From assembly GCF_023243045.1 (NCBI RefSeq), contig NZ_JALKFX010000017.1, positions 16,926 to 80,925 on the forward strand: a stretch of 64,000 nucleotides of DNA, written 5' to 3'. The translations under genes and the position numbers were made by a program. Shown piece by piece: positions 1 to 9,086 of this stretch. The DNA comes from Frankia sp. AgB32. GTDB taxonomy: Bacteria > Actinomycetota > Actinomycetes > Frankiales > Frankiaceae. Numbering within the stretch: the first letter of the stretch is position 1; each line of letters begins with the position of its first letter. A model generated the notes under the pieces. It had not been told where the DNA came from. It worked only from the letters and a program-made list of their open reading frames with translations, and ran no database searches.

Positions 1-785
1 AGGTTCGCGGCCATCAGCATGCCGCCGAGCCCGGAGAGCAGGCCGGAGAAGACGAACGCGCCGAAGCGGATGCGCTTCACGTTGACGCCGGCGAGCCGCG
101 CCACCTCGCTGTTCGCGCCCACGAACGTCATGTGCTTCCCCAGCGGGGTGGCGAACAGAACGTAGGTCAGCACGACCACCAGCGCGACGCCGTAGAAGAA
201 CAGCAGCGGCAGGCCGCCGACCTGCGTCGTGGCGATGTCCGAGAACCCGAACGGCAGCCCGTTGACCGACGTCAGATGGGAGATCCACAGCGCCACCCCG
301 ATCAGCGCCGTGGCCATCCCGAGGGTGGTGATGATGGGGTCGACGCCGAGCAGAACGATGATCACGGCGTTCAGCGCCCCCGCGGCCACGCCCAGCGCCA
401 GCCCGAACACGGCCGCCGCCGCGATCGGCCAGCCGTGGGTGACGTACATGACCGAGGTCGCCGTCCCGCTCAGGCCCATGATCGAGGCCACCGAGAAGTC
501 GAACTCGCCCACCGAGAAGACGCAGACCAGTGCCATGCCCAGAAAGATCAGCTCGCCGTGGCTGCCGAAGATGATCTGGAAGGTGCCCCTGGTCAGGAAC
601 AGGTTGGGGGAGGCGGCGGCGAACGTGAGGACCATCAGGGCCCAGACGATGACCACCGCCCCGCGCCGGTTCAGGTCCGCCAGCCGGGCCCGGCTCCACC
701 AGGACGTCGCCGGTGTCGCCGGTCCCGGCGGGCGGGCGGTTTCGTCGGTGCGGATGTGGCCGGTCTCGCCGGTCGTGGTGCTCAC
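1..785 (-). CDS. Ribose-type sugar ABC transporter permease (C-terminus beyond window)
   Basis: This is the membrane permease of a CUT2/RbsC-like carbohydrate importer. The GTG start at 785 overlaps the upstream ATPase stop in a GTGA junction, so the two are translationally coupled. The N-terminal 40 or so residues are polar and Pro/Ala-rich. They are followed by repeated hydrophobic segments and by the family signature around GEFDFSVASIMGLSG, the usual 'GxxDLSVGS' motif in a slightly divergent form. Another typical stretch, TTLGMATALIGVA, is also readable. About 261 codons are present of a usual 320-340, and the rest runs off the left edge. No substrate-binding lipoprotein is visible, so the sugar is unknown. 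The family call is firm; the substrate is not inferred. Confidence 0.88.
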   Translation of the reverse strand, partial: MSTTTGETGHIRTDETARPPGPATPATSWWSRARLADLNRRGAVVIVWALMVLTFAAASPNLFLTRGTFQIIFGSHGELIFLGMALVCVFSVGEFDFSVASIMGLSGTATSVMYVTHGWPIAAAAVFGLALGVAAGALNAVIIVLLGVDPIITTLGMATALIGVALWISHLTSVNGLPFGFSDIATTQVGGLPLLFFYGVALVVVLTYVLFATPLGKHMTFVGANSEVARLAGVNVKRIRFGAFVFSGLLSGLGGMLMAAN

Positions 786-2377
786 GAGTGTTCCTCCAGC
801 GCCCCGAGGCGGTTGCCGACGGCGTCGATGACGTCCGCGGCGGTGAAAGGTGCGGTCAGCTCCGCCGAGGGGCGTCCCGCGGCGAGCACGACGACCCGGT
901 CGCAGACGCTCGCGAGGTCCTCCTCGTCGAGGGAGACGACGACGACGGCCGCACCCGCCGCCGCGGCCCGGCGGATGTTGCGCAGGATGTCGCGGCGGGC
1001 GCCGACGTCGACGGCCTGTGTGGGCTCGTGGAGCAGCAGCACGCGGGGCCGCGCGACCATCCATTTCCCGACCAGGAACTTCTGCTGGTTCCCGCCGCTG
1101 AACGCGCCCATCGGCAGGTCCGCCCGCGCCGGCGTGATCCCGAAGTCCGCGATGACGCGGCGTGCCTCGTCCTCCTGCCAGTTCTTCGACAGCCAGTAGC
1201 GGCTGTTGCGCGACCGCATCCTCGGCAGCGAGAGGTTGTCGGACGCGGTGAGGCCGAGGGCGAGGCCGGCGGTGGTGCGGCCCTGGGGAACGAGGGCCAC
1301 GCCGAGGTCGATCAGCGCCCGGGCGTTCGCGGCGGCGAGGTCGACCCGGCGGCCGTCGCAGGCGACGTGGCCGCCGCCGGGGCGGGTGCCGGCCAGCAGG
1401 TAGGGCAGCTCCTCGTGGCCGGACTCCGTCGCGCCGGTCACGCCGAGGACCTCGCCGGCCCGCAGCGCCAGGTCGACGCCGCGCAGGCGCCGTCCGGTCA
1501 GCCCGGTGGCGGTCAGGACGACATCGGCGGGCGCCCCCGGCACCTCCTCGCGCAGCGGATGCGTCTGCGCCTCGACGCCGAGCATCAACCGGGTCAGCTC
1601 GCGCACACTCGTCGCCGCCGTGGGTAGCGCCGAGGCGACGACCTGGCCGTCGCGCAGCACGGTGACGGCGTCGGAGAGCGCCATGACCTCGTCGAGGCGG
1701 TGGCTGACCAGCAGGATCGCGGTGCCCTGCACGGCGAGGTCGCGGACCGTCGCGTAGAAGCCCGCCAGCACCGCGGGCGGCAGCGACTGGGTGGACTCGT
1801 CGAAGACGATGACCCCGTCACCCCCGCGCAGGCTCTGCACCGCGCGGGCGATCGCCACGATCGAGCGCTGTGCCGCGCTGAGGCCACCGACGGGCGCGTC
1901 GACGTCGATCGACGATCCCAGCCGGTCGAGGGTGCGCCGCGCCGCCGACCGCTCCGTGCGCATGTCGATGCGACGGCTGAAACGCCCCCGGCTGAACCGG
2001 CCGATCCGAATGTTGTCCACGACCGAGGCGCTGTCGACCAGGCCCAGATCCTGGTGCACGAAGGCGATGCCGAGCTCGTCGAGCTGACGGGCCGTCAGCG
2101 GAAAGGAATACTCTTTTCCGGCCCGCGCCAGGATGGCACCGGAATCCGGCCGGTGAAAACCGGAGAGAATTTTGACGATCGTCGATTTCCCGGAGCCGTT
2201 CTGGCCGATCAGCGCGTGAATGTCGCCCGGCACCAGGTCGAGGTGCGCGTCACGCAGGACGGTTGTCCGGCGGAAGGTCTTCGTCAGGCCCGTGAGGCGC
2301 ACGCCCTCGAATCCCGGCGCGGCTGACGGCGGGCGGGGTGCCGCGACGGGCGGCGAGTCGCCGGTGATGTGGCTCAC
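782..2377 (-). CDS. Sugar ABC transporter ATP-binding protein, duplicated ATPase (RbsA/MglA type)
   Basis: A 531-residue cytoplasmic ATPase made of two ABC domains, the standard layout of CUT2 importers. The N-terminal domain has a good Walker A (GQNGSGKST, near residue 60) and a Walker B ending FDES. The second domain has a degenerate Walker A (GATESGHEE), as usual in this family, but a good signature FSGGNQQK followed by LLLHEPTQAVDVGA. The first signature motif is weak (LSAAQRS). It is the first gene of the minus-strand transporter operon and lies back to back with the Rieske-oxygenase operon. This may mean that the sugar-type transporter serves the same pathway, but that is inference. Confidence 0.92.
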   Translation of the reverse strand: MSHITGDSPPVAAPRPPSAAPGFEGVRLTGLTKTFRRTTVLRDAHLDLVPGDIHALIGQNGSGKSTIVKILSGFHRPDSGAILARAGKEYSFPLTARQLDELGIAFVHQDLGLVDSASVVDNIRIGRFSRGRFSRRIDMRTERSAARRTLDRLGSSIDVDAPVGGLSAAQRSIVAIARAVQSLRGGDGVIVFDESTQSLPPAVLAGFYATVRDLAVQGTAILLVSHRLDEVMALSDAVTVLRDGQVVASALPTAATSVRELTRLMLGVEAQTHPLREEVPGAPADVVLTATGLTGRRLRGVDLALRAGEVLGVTGATESGHEELPYLLAGTRPGGGHVACDGRRVDLAAANARALIDLGVALVPQGRTTAGLALGLTASDNLSLPRMRSRNSRYWLSKNWQEDEARRVIADFGITPARADLPMGAFSGGNQQKFLVGKWMVARPRVLLLHEPTQAVDVGARRDILRNIRRAAAAGAAVVVVSLDEEDLASVCDRVVVLAAGRPSAELTAPFTAADVIDAVGNRLGALEEHS

Positions 2378-2585
2378 AGGCCGGAGATTAGGCCGGTTGA
2401 CCCGTTCCCGACCAGCGCAGTTCCGGGATGCCAGCTATTCACCCCGGCGATGTCCGGAACGCCCCCGCGGATTCGCCGAGGGAGAACTTCCGCTATTCGG
2501 AAGGACGTCGCCGCGGCCGCCGTCGGACCCGGCACGCTGACGCCGTCCCCCCCCGCCGTCCCCGCCGTCCGTGAAGGAGCATTCC
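2378..2585. promoter_or_regulatory. Divergent promoter region with two inverted repeats
   Basis: This 208-bp gap separates the minus-strand transporter from the plus-strand oxygenase operon, so it must hold both promoters. Two inverted repeats are visible: CTTCCG (2487-2492) with CGGAAG (2498-2503), and GTTCCGG (2420-2426) with CCGGAAC (2454-2460). They are candidate operators. No regulator gene is adjacent, and I could not assign -10/-35 boxes with confidence. Confidence 0.4.
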
Positions 2586-3671
2586 ATGACCTCGATCGTG
2601 CGCGATCAGTGGTACGTGGCCGCCTACGGCCACGAGATTCCGCCGCGCGACGGCGGCGGCGGGACCGCGTTCGGGCGGACGATCTGCGGCGAGCCGATCT
2701 CGTTCTGGCGGACCAGCGGCGGGGAGGTGACCGCGATGAGCGACCGCTGCGTCCACCGGCGCTTCCCGCTCTCGCAGGCGCCCTCGCGGCTCGTCGAGGA
2801 CACCGTCGTCTGCGGCTACCACGGGTTCACCTACGGCGCGGACGGTGTCTGCGTCGCCGTCCCGGGGCAGACCCGCGTCCCGCGCGCGGCGCGGCTTCGG
2901 CGCTACCCGGTCGTCGAGCTGGACGGCTTCGTCTGGGTCTTCATCGGTGATCCTGACCGGGCCGACGCGGGCAGCGTGCCGCGCGCCCCCTGGCTGGCGC
3001 TCGAGGGCTGGACGACCGTGTGCGGCAGGGAGCCGCTCGCCGCGCGGGCCAGCCTGCTCGTCGAGAACCTGCTCGACCTGTCCCACGAGACCTACCTGCA
3101 CAGCGGCCACATCGGTACCCCCGAGGTCGCCGAGACATCGATCACCGTGGACGTCGACGAACAGGCCGGGACGCTGCGCGTCTCCCGGCACATGGCCGAC
3201 GCCGGCTGCCCGCCGTTCTACGCCCGCAGCACCGGCATCACCGGGCGGATCACCCGCTGGCAGGACATCGAGTTCACCCCGCCGTGCCTCTACCGGCTGC
3301 ACTCCCGGGTCGCCCCGGTCGGTGTCGTGCCGAACGCCGACGGCGGCGACCCCGACGGCTTTCACGTCAAGGTGGTCTACGCGATCACTCCCGAGACGGA
3401 GACGTCCACCCACGACTTCTGGGCCGTCGCCCGCGACTTCGCCCTCGACGACGCGTCGGTCTCGGCCTACCTGCGCGAGAGCAACCGCACCGTCGTCCTG
3501 CAGGACGTCACGGCCCTCGGCGTGCTCGAACGGGTCGTCGCCAGCGAACCCGACGGCTACCAGGAACTCTCCATCAACATCGACACCGGCAGCCTCGCCG
3601 CCCGCCGTCTGATCGCCAGGCTCGCCGGCAGCGCCACCCTCGCCTCGCCACCCGTCGCCTCGCGCCGATGA
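2586..3671 (+). CDS. Rieske non-heme iron oxygenase (VanA-like oxygenase component)
   Basis: A 361-residue oxygenase that would use electrons from the next gene product to hydroxylate or O-demethylate a ring substrate. The Rieske [2Fe-2S] ligands are C55-x-H57 and C76-x2-H79. The mononuclear iron site reads D164-x2-H167-x4-H172 (NLLDLSHETYLHSGH). The size and the N-terminal QWYVAAYGHEI resemble vanillate O-demethylase oxygenase subunits. I chose the ATG at 2586 because GAAGGAG sits a few bases upstream; an in-frame GTG at 2571 has no such site. The stop overlaps the next start (ATGA). The actual substrate cannot be read from sequence, and phenylpropanoid, steroid or terpenoid substrates are all possible. 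Confidence 0.9.
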   Translation: MTSIVRDQWYVAAYGHEIPPRDGGGGTAFGRTICGEPISFWRTSGGEVTAMSDRCVHRRFPLSQAPSRLVEDTVVCGYHGFTYGADGVCVAVPGQTRVPRAARLRRYPVVELDGFVWVFIGDPDRADAGSVPRAPWLALEGWTTVCGREPLAARASLLVENLLDLSHETYLHSGHIGTPEVAETSITVDVDEQAGTLRVSRHMADAGCPPFYARSTGITGRITRWQDIEFTPPCLYRLHSRVAPVGVVPNADGGDPDGFHVKVVYAITPETETSTHDFWAVARDFALDDASVSAYLRESNRTVVLQDVTALGVLERVVASEPDGYQELSINIDTGSLAARRLIARLAGSATLASPPVASRR

Positions 3672-4627
3672 GTGGCGTGGACCAGGAGGTGGACCTGCGC
3701 CTGACGGTGCACCGGCGGTGGATCGGCGCCGACGGTGTCGTCGTCCTCGACCTGCGCGACCCCGCCGGCGCGCAGCTGCCGTGCTGGTCGCCCGGCGCGC
3801 ATGTCGACCTGACCCTGCCTGGCGGCCTGACCAGGCAGTACTCGCTGTGCGGGGAGCCGGGGGAGCGCCGCGCCTGGCGGATCGGGGTGCTGCGGGAGCC
3901 CGCGGGCCGGGGCGGCTCGGCGTACGTCCACGACCACCTGCCGCAGGGCGCGACCGTGGAGGTCCGCGGGCCGCGCAACCACTTCGCGCTCGTGCCCGCG
4001 GCCCGCTACCTGTTCCTCGCCGGCGGCATCGGGATCACCCCGATCCTGGCGATGACCACCGCCGCGGCGCGCGCCGGCGCCGACTGGGAGCTGCACTACG
4101 GCGGGCGCGCCCGGGCGTCGATGGCGTTCCTCGACGACCTGGGGGCCGCCGGCGACCGGGTCACCCTGTACCCGCAGGACGAGGTCGGCCTGATGGACCT
4201 CGACGGCCTGCTCGCCGCCCCCCGGCCGGACACGGCGGTCTACTGCTGCGGTCCCGAGCCGCTGCTCGCCGCCGTCGAACGGCACTGCGCCGCCTGGCCG
4301 CCGGGATCGCTGCACATCGAGCGGTTCACCCCCCGCGACGTCGGCGCGCCGGTGCGGGCCGGGTCGTTCGAGATCACGCTGGCGGCCTCCGGGCGCACCC
4401 TCACCGTCCCGCCGGACCGGTCGATCCTCGAGGTCGTCGAGGCCGCCGGGGTGAGCGTGCTGTCCTCCTGCCAGGAGGGCACCTGCGGGACGTGCGAGAC
4501 GGCCGTCCTCGCCGGCGAGGTCGACCACCGCGACAGCCTGCTGACCCCGGACGAACGGGCGGCCAACGACACCATCTTCCTCTGCGTGTCCCGGGCCGCG
4601 TGCTCCCGGCTCGTCCTCGACCTCTGA
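3668..4627 (+). CDS. PDR/VanB-type oxidoreductase with C-terminal [2Fe-2S] ferredoxin domain
   Basis: A 319-residue electron-transfer partner for the Rieske oxygenase, with which it overlaps by 4 bp. Domain order is flavin-binding (RQYS at residues 56-59), NAD-binding (GGIGITP, near residues 119-125) and a plant-type ferredoxin domain with cysteines C268, C273, C276 and C306. This is the phthalate-dioxygenase-reductase arrangement, in which electrons flow NAD(P)H to flavin to 2Fe-2S to oxygenase. It may also serve the P450 that follows, since no separate ferredoxin is encoded in this operon; that is inference. Confidence 0.9.
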   Translation: MSGVDQEVDLRLTVHRRWIGADGVVVLDLRDPAGAQLPCWSPGAHVDLTLPGGLTRQYSLCGEPGERRAWRIGVLREPAGRGGSAYVHDHLPQGATVEVRGPRNHFALVPAARYLFLAGGIGITPILAMTTAAARAGADWELHYGGRARASMAFLDDLGAAGDRVTLYPQDEVGLMDLDGLLAAPRPDTAVYCCGPEPLLAAVERHCAAWPPGSLHIERFTPRDVGAPVRAGSFEITLAASGRTLTVPPDRSILEVVEAAGVSVLSSCQEGTCGTCETAVLAGEVDHRDSLLTPDERAANDTIFLCVSRAACSRLVLDL

Positions 4628-4662
4628 ACCGCCGAACCGCGGGAAGCCGCCGGGAGCCCACC

Positions 4663-5874
4663 ATGACCACGCACACCGACCTGCCCGCGACACTGCCGTC
4701 CTTACCGGACGACCCGTTCGACGCGGGCGTGCTCACCGACCCGTACCCGTTCCACCAGAGGCTGCGCGACGCCGGCCCGCTCGCCCTGCTGCCACGCCAC
4801 GGCCTGCACGCGATGGGCCGCTTCGACGAGGTGAAGGCGGCGCTGGGGGACTGGGCGACGTTCGTGTCCGGCCGTGGCGCCGGGCTCGCCGACTTCGCCC
4901 GGGAGAAGCCGTGGCGCCCACCCAGCCTGCTGCTCGAAGCGGATCCGCCGGAGCACACCGCGGTGCGCTCGGCGATGAACGGCGTCCTCGCGCCGCGGGA
5001 GATCCGGACGCTGCGCGCGGGCTTCGCCCAGGTCGCGGAGGAGATCGCGCGGCGCCTCGTCGAACGGGGCACCTTCGACGCCGTGCGCGACCTCGCCGAG
5101 GTCTACCCGCTGCGGGTCTTCCCCGACGCGGTCGGCCTGCCGGTGGCCGGCCGGGAGAACCTGCTGCCGTACGGGTCGCTCGCGTTCAACGCCTTCGGCC
5201 CCGACAACGCGCTGCGCCGTGGCGCGCTCGCCGACGCGGCGCCCGTCCAGGACTGGATCCTCGCGAGCTGCCAGCGCGACGCCCTGGCCCCCGGCGGTTT
5301 CGGCGCCCGGATCTGGGCGGCGGCCGACCGCGGCGACATCACCCACGCACAGGCCCCGATGCTGGTGCGCTCGCTGCTCAGCGCCGGCGTGGACACCACC
5401 GTCCACGGCCTCGCGAACACGATGTACGCGCTCGCGTCCCACCCGGCGCAGTGGGAACTGCTCCACGAACAGCCGCGCCTGGCCGCGTTCGCCTTCGACG
5501 AGGCGTTGCGCTGGGAGTCGCCGGTGCAGACCTTCTTCCGCACCACCGTCCGCGACGCGCCGGTGGCGGGGACCGTCATCCCGGCGGGCTCGAAGGTCCT
5601 GCTGTTCCTGGGGTCGGCGAACCGCGACCCGCGGCACTGGGGGGCCGACGCCGACCAGTTCGACGTGCGCCGCCGCGCCGCCGGGCACGTCGCGTTCGGC
5701 ATGGGCATCCACCAGTGCGTCGGCCAGCCACTGGCCCGGTTGGAGGCCGAGCTCGTCCTGGCCGCGCTCGCCCGCCGGGTCCGCCGGGTGGAGCTCGCCG
5801 GGACGCCGGTGCCGAGGCTGAACAACACGCTCAAGGGCTGGGCGAGCGTCCCCGTCCGTGTCGAACCCGCCTGA
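4663..5874 (+). CDS. Cytochrome P450
   Basis: A 403-residue soluble bacterial P450. The I-helix oxygen-activation motif is AGVDTT (about residues 241-246), the K-helix ExxR is E280-A-L-R283, and the heme ligand is C352 in FGMGIHQCVGQ. It starts 35 bp after the reductase and belongs to the same operon. The likely electron donor is the upstream flavin/2Fe-2S reductase. Together with the Rieske system it gives the operon two independent oxygenation steps before beta-oxidation. Confidence 0.93.
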   Translation: MTTHTDLPATLPSLPDDPFDAGVLTDPYPFHQRLRDAGPLALLPRHGLHAMGRFDEVKAALGDWATFVSGRGAGLADFAREKPWRPPSLLLEADPPEHTAVRSAMNGVLAPREIRTLRAGFAQVAEEIARRLVERGTFDAVRDLAEVYPLRVFPDAVGLPVAGRENLLPYGSLAFNAFGPDNALRRGALADAAPVQDWILASCQRDALAPGGFGARIWAAADRGDITHAQAPMLVRSLLSAGVDTTVHGLANTMYALASHPAQWELLHEQPRLAAFAFDEALRWESPVQTFFRTTVRDAPVAGTVIPAGSKVLLFLGSANRDPRHWGADADQFDVRRRAAGHVAFGMGIHQCVGQPLARLEAELVLAALARRVRRVELAGTPVPRLNNTLKGWASVPVRVEPA

Positions 5875-5913
5875 GCGACCGCGGGCCCGCGGTTCACGAG
5901 AGCAGGAGATCGC

Positions 5914-7011
5914 ATGGTGGAGACGCTGACGGACAGCACCCGGCTGCTGGCCGGCCTGCTGCGCGACGCGGTCGAGCTGGCCGAACGGCGGGTCGCGACG
6001 CCCGCCGACATCGACGTCGCGATGCGCCTGGGTGCGGGCCATCCCTGCGGCCCGTTCGAGGTCCTGGCCGCGCTACCGGACGGTGAACGCGCCGAACTGG
6101 GCCTCCCGGACGTCGCGAGCCTGCCTGGCCCCGCCGACGCGACGGACGATGCCGAAGCCGGGACGCCGCGCTGGACCGGTCCGGTCGGGGTCGTCGGCAC
6201 CGGTCACATGGCCGGCGGGATCGTGGAGGCCGTCGCCCGCAGCGGCCGGCCGGTGCGGGTGCTCGGCCGTGGTGCCGCACGCGCGACCGGCCTGCTTGAC
6301 CGGGTCGCCGGCAGTCTCGACCGGGCGGTCACCCGTGGCCGGCTGCCGGCGACCGAGCGGTCCGGGATCCTTGCCCGGGTCACGACGACCCTCGACCCGG
6401 CGGACCTCGACGGCGTCGACGTCGTCATCGAGGCCGTCGCCGAGGACCTCGACGTCAAGGCCGGCGTCTTGCGCGACCTGAACGGCGCCCTGCCCGGTGG
6501 ACTGCCGCTGGCGACCAACACCTCGTCCCTGCGGGTGTCCGACCTGCGCCCACACGTCGGCGCGGGCCGGCCGCTGCTGGCGCTGCACTTCTTCAACCCG
6601 GCGCCGGTCATGAAGCTCGTGGAGGTCGTCGCACCAGGCCGGCCGGCGCTGGCCGCAGCGGCCCACAGCTGGGTCCGCGACCTCGGCAAGACACCCGTGA
6701 CCTGCGCGGACACCCGAGGGTTCGTCGTCAACCGGCTGTTGATCCCCTACCTCAACGACGCGGTCCGCTGGCATGAGGCCGGCACCCCCGCCGCCGAGAT
6801 CGACGAGATCATGACGGTCGGCGCCGGCCATCCGATGGGACCGCTCGCGCTCGTCGACCTCATCGGCCTGGACGTGACGATGGCCGCCCTGGAGGCGATG
6901 GCCGCCGTCTCGGTCGACCCGCGCCTGTGCCCCGCGCCGCTGCTGCACCGGCTGGTGGCCGCCGGCCGCCTCGGCCGCAAGACCGGACACGGCCTGTACG
7001 ACCATGGCTGA
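5914..7011 (+). CDS. 3-hydroxyacyl-CoA dehydrogenase with an extra N-terminal copy of the C-domain motif
   Basis: A 365-residue NAD-dependent beta-oxidation enzyme. The Rossmann motif GVVGTGHMAGGI starts near residue 90, the catalytic region is LHFFNPAPVMKLVEVV, and the C-terminal helical domain ends with TVGAGHPMGPLALVDLIGLD. Unusually, about 90 residues precede the Rossmann fold and contain RVATPADIDVAMRLGAGHP followed by CGPFE, which is the characteristic motif of the C-terminal 3HCDH domain. The protein thus looks like C-fragment / N-domain / C-domain. A clear AGGAG lies upstream of the ATG. The enzyme class is well supported; the role of the leading segment is unknown. Confidence 0.9.
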   Translation: MVETLTDSTRLLAGLLRDAVELAERRVATPADIDVAMRLGAGHPCGPFEVLAALPDGERAELGLPDVASLPGPADATDDAEAGTPRWTGPVGVVGTGHMAGGIVEAVARSGRPVRVLGRGAARATGLLDRVAGSLDRAVTRGRLPATERSGILARVTTTLDPADLDGVDVVIEAVAEDLDVKAGVLRDLNGALPGGLPLATNTSSLRVSDLRPHVGAGRPLLALHFFNPAPVMKLVEVVAPGRPALAAAAHSWVRDLGKTPVTCADTRGFVVNRLLIPYLNDAVRWHEAGTPAAEIDEIMTVGAGHPMGPLALVDLIGLDVTMAALEAMAAVSVDPRLCPAPLLHRLVAAGRLGRKTGHGLYDHG

Positions 7012-7546
7012 GCGCAACGGAGCCCTTCGCGCCGTGGACCTCACCGATCCCGCGACGGCGGACGATCCGAGCGCGGCCTGGACCGCGCTGATCACCCGCT
7101 ACTACGACGGGTGCGGCGCCGGCGACGTCGACCTGATGTTGACCGCCCTGCACCCGGACGTCGTCCACTGGTTCCTCGCGCCGAACGTGGGGTCGACGGC
7201 CGTCGCCGGCGGGGAGCACCTGGCCCGCTACTGGCGCAAGGTCACCCGCCGCATCGAGGCCCGCTGGGTCGTCGACACGATCTGCGCCACGCCGGCGCAG
7301 GCCGTCATCGAGTGGACGATGTGGTGGGTGCCCCAACCCGGCGCCGAGCGGGTCGCCACCCGCGGCGCCGAGTGGTTCACCTGCGCCGACGGCCTGATCC
7401 GCGAGATCCGCTCCTACTACCAGATGCTGCCGCGCGACACCGGCCTCGACGGCTTCCCCTACGCCGAACGCGGCTACTCGATGCCCGGCCGCGAGCACAG
7501 CGCCCTCCACCCCGCAGGCGCCGTCCACCCCGGAGGTACGTCGTGA
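7004..7546 (+). CDS. NTF2-like / SnoaL-type protein
   Basis: A 180-residue protein with the NTF2-like pattern: an early helix ending in YYDGCGAGDVDLMLTALHPD, a central HWFLAPN, the repeated aromatic strand region EWTMWWVPQ, and a late REIRSYYQM. Members act as small isomerases, hydratases or cyclases, or bind a ligand in a cone-shaped cavity. Here it overlaps the 3HCDH by 8 bp and the enoyl-CoA hydratase by 4 bp, so it is probably a pathway step, perhaps an isomerase or hydratase acting on the ring product. The specific reaction is not predictable. Confidence 0.72.
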   Translation: MAERNGALRAVDLTDPATADDPSAAWTALITRYYDGCGAGDVDLMLTALHPDVVHWFLAPNVGSTAVAGGEHLARYWRKVTRRIEARWVVDTICATPAQAVIEWTMWWVPQPGAERVATRGAEWFTCADGLIREIRSYYQMLPRDTGLDGFPYAERGYSMPGREHSALHPAGAVHPGGTS

Positions 7547-8307
7547 ACGCCGTGGAAACCCACCGCGACGGCCCGGTCGCCACCGTTGTACTGGCCCGCC
7601 CGGACAAGCTCAACGCCCTGGACCGACCGACCCGCTGGGAGCTCGTCGACGCGCTGCGCGCCCTCGGCGCCGACAGGTCCGTGCGCGCGGTGGTGCTGAC
7701 CGGCAGCGGCCGGGCGTTCTGCGTCGGCCAGGACCTCGCGGCCACCGAGGAGCTCGTGCACGCCGAGGAGACCGTCGCCGGCTCCTACAACCCGATCGTC
7801 CAGGCGATCGCCTCCCTGCCGCAACCGGTGATCGCCGCCGTGAACGGGCCCGCCGTCGGCGCCGGCCTCGGCCTGGCGCTCGCCTGCGACCTGCGCCTGG
7901 CAGCGGACACGGCGGTGTTCGCCTGCGCGTTCGCCAAGGTGGGCCTGGTCCCGGACTCGGCGGCCTCCTGGTACCTGGTCCGCGAGCTCGGCTACGCCCG
8001 CGCGTTCGCGCTCGCCACCACCGGCCGGGCCCTGCCGGCGGCGCAGGCTCACGACCTCGGCCTGCTCAACGAGGTCGTCCCGGCCGCCGACCTCGCCGCC
8101 CGCGCCCACGAGCTGGCCCGCTCGCTCGCCGCGGGACCGGCCTGGGCCCTGGAACTGACCAAACGCCAGTTCCGCGCCGTCCCGGACCTGTCGTTCGAGG
8201 CGGCCCTCGCCCTGGAGGCCCGCCACCAGGGCGAAGCCGCCGCCCACCCCGACCACGCCGAGGGCCGAGCCGCGTTCACCGCGAAGCGCGCACCGAAGTG
8301 GGCGTGA
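7543..8307 (+). CDS. Enoyl-CoA hydratase/isomerase family protein
   Basis: A 254-residue crotonase-fold protein starting with GTG inside the previous stop (GTGA). It carries the N-terminal NALDRPTRWEL pattern, the first oxyanion-hole strand FCVGQDL, and the second oxyanion-hole loop NGPAVGAGLGLALACDLRLA. The region after it, FAKVGLVPDSAASWYLVRELG, resembles PaaG-like members, where Asp rather than paired Glu is used; this suggests isomerase or atypical hydratase activity. The position after the 3HCDH fits beta-oxidation of a CoA-activated side chain or ring. Confidence 0.88.
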   Translation: MNAVETHRDGPVATVVLARPDKLNALDRPTRWELVDALRALGADRSVRAVVLTGSGRAFCVGQDLAATEELVHAEETVAGSYNPIVQAIASLPQPVIAAVNGPAVGAGLGLALACDLRLAADTAVFACAFAKVGLVPDSAASWYLVRELGYARAFALATTGRALPAAQAHDLGLLNEVVPAADLAARAHELARSLAAGPAWALELTKRQFRAVPDLSFEAALALEARHQGEAAAHPDHAEGRAAFTAKRAPKWA

Positions 8308-9038
8308 GCGACGTGCGCGGGGAGGAAGCGGGCGTGCAGCCCGGGGTCGTCCTGGTGCACGGGCTGTGGAACGGGGCCTGGACCTGGGACGACGTCCGCG
8401 GCGGGCTGGCCGGGCGGGGCGTGGACAGTGTGGCGGTCGAGCTGGCGCTGAGCGAACTGGCCGCCGACGTCCGCGCCACGGAGGAGGCGCTGACGGCGTT
8501 CGGCCGGCCGGCGGTGCTGGTCGGCCACTCCTACGGCGGGGCGGTGATCACGGCGGCCGGCGCGCATCCCCTGGTCCGTCATCTCCTCTACGTCGCGGCC
8601 TTCCAGCTCGACGCCGGCGAGTCGGTGAGCCGCGTACTGCCCGGCCGCGACTTCCCGTCGACCCGGCTGCCCGAGGCGCTGCGCGTCACCGACGACGCCG
8701 TGGGCCTGGATCCGGCGCTCGGCCCGGAGCTGCTCTACTCGGACGCCGAACCGCCGGTCGCGGCGGCGGCCGCCGCCCGGCTGCGCCCGGTGGGACGCCT
8801 GCTCTTCCGCGGCGTCCCCGAACGGATCGCCTGGCGGCAGCGGGCCTCGACCTACGTGATCTGCGCCGATGACCGCGTGGTGCACCCGGACCTGCAACGC
8901 GCCATGGCCCACCGGGCCACCCATGCCCTGGAATGGCCCGGCGGCCACAGCCCCGCCGTCACCCGACCCGACGCGCTCGCCGACCTGATCGCCGCCCTGG
9001 TCCGAAGTCTGCCGTCGGTCCCGAGCGGGTCTGGGTGA
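8304..9038 (+). CDS. Alpha/beta hydrolase
   Basis: A 244-residue alpha/beta-hydrolase. HGLWNGAW forms the oxyanion region and GHSYGG places the nucleophile at Ser76; a late HSPA stretch (WPGGHSPAV) supplies the likely catalytic His. The GTG at 8304 gives a GTGA overlap with the enoyl-CoA hydratase stop, which I prefer over the GTG at 8298. It resembles the salicylate-esterase/MenH-like group of small esterases. In this operon it could open a lactone or cleave a ring-fission product. It is the last gene before a gap with terminator-like hairpins. Confidence 0.83.
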   Translation: MSDVRGEEAGVQPGVVLVHGLWNGAWTWDDVRGGLAGRGVDSVAVELALSELAADVRATEEALTAFGRPAVLVGHSYGGAVITAAGAHPLVRHLLYVAAFQLDAGESVSRVLPGRDFPSTRLPEALRVTDDAVGLDPALGPELLYSDAEPPVAAAAAARLRPVGRLLFRGVPERIAWRQRASTYVICADDRVVHPDLQRAMAHRATHALEWPGGHSPAVTRPDALADLIAALVRSLPSVPSGSG

Positions 9039-9086
9039 TCGTGCGTCGATCTGTGGGGTTCGGCGCCCGGCACCGGTGGCTGAACC

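Noticed and set aside
4702..6042. 446-codon minus-strand open frame opposite the first P450
   Set aside because: Arg/Gly/Val/Asp-rich shadow text without motifs; the plus strand carries the complete P450 signature.
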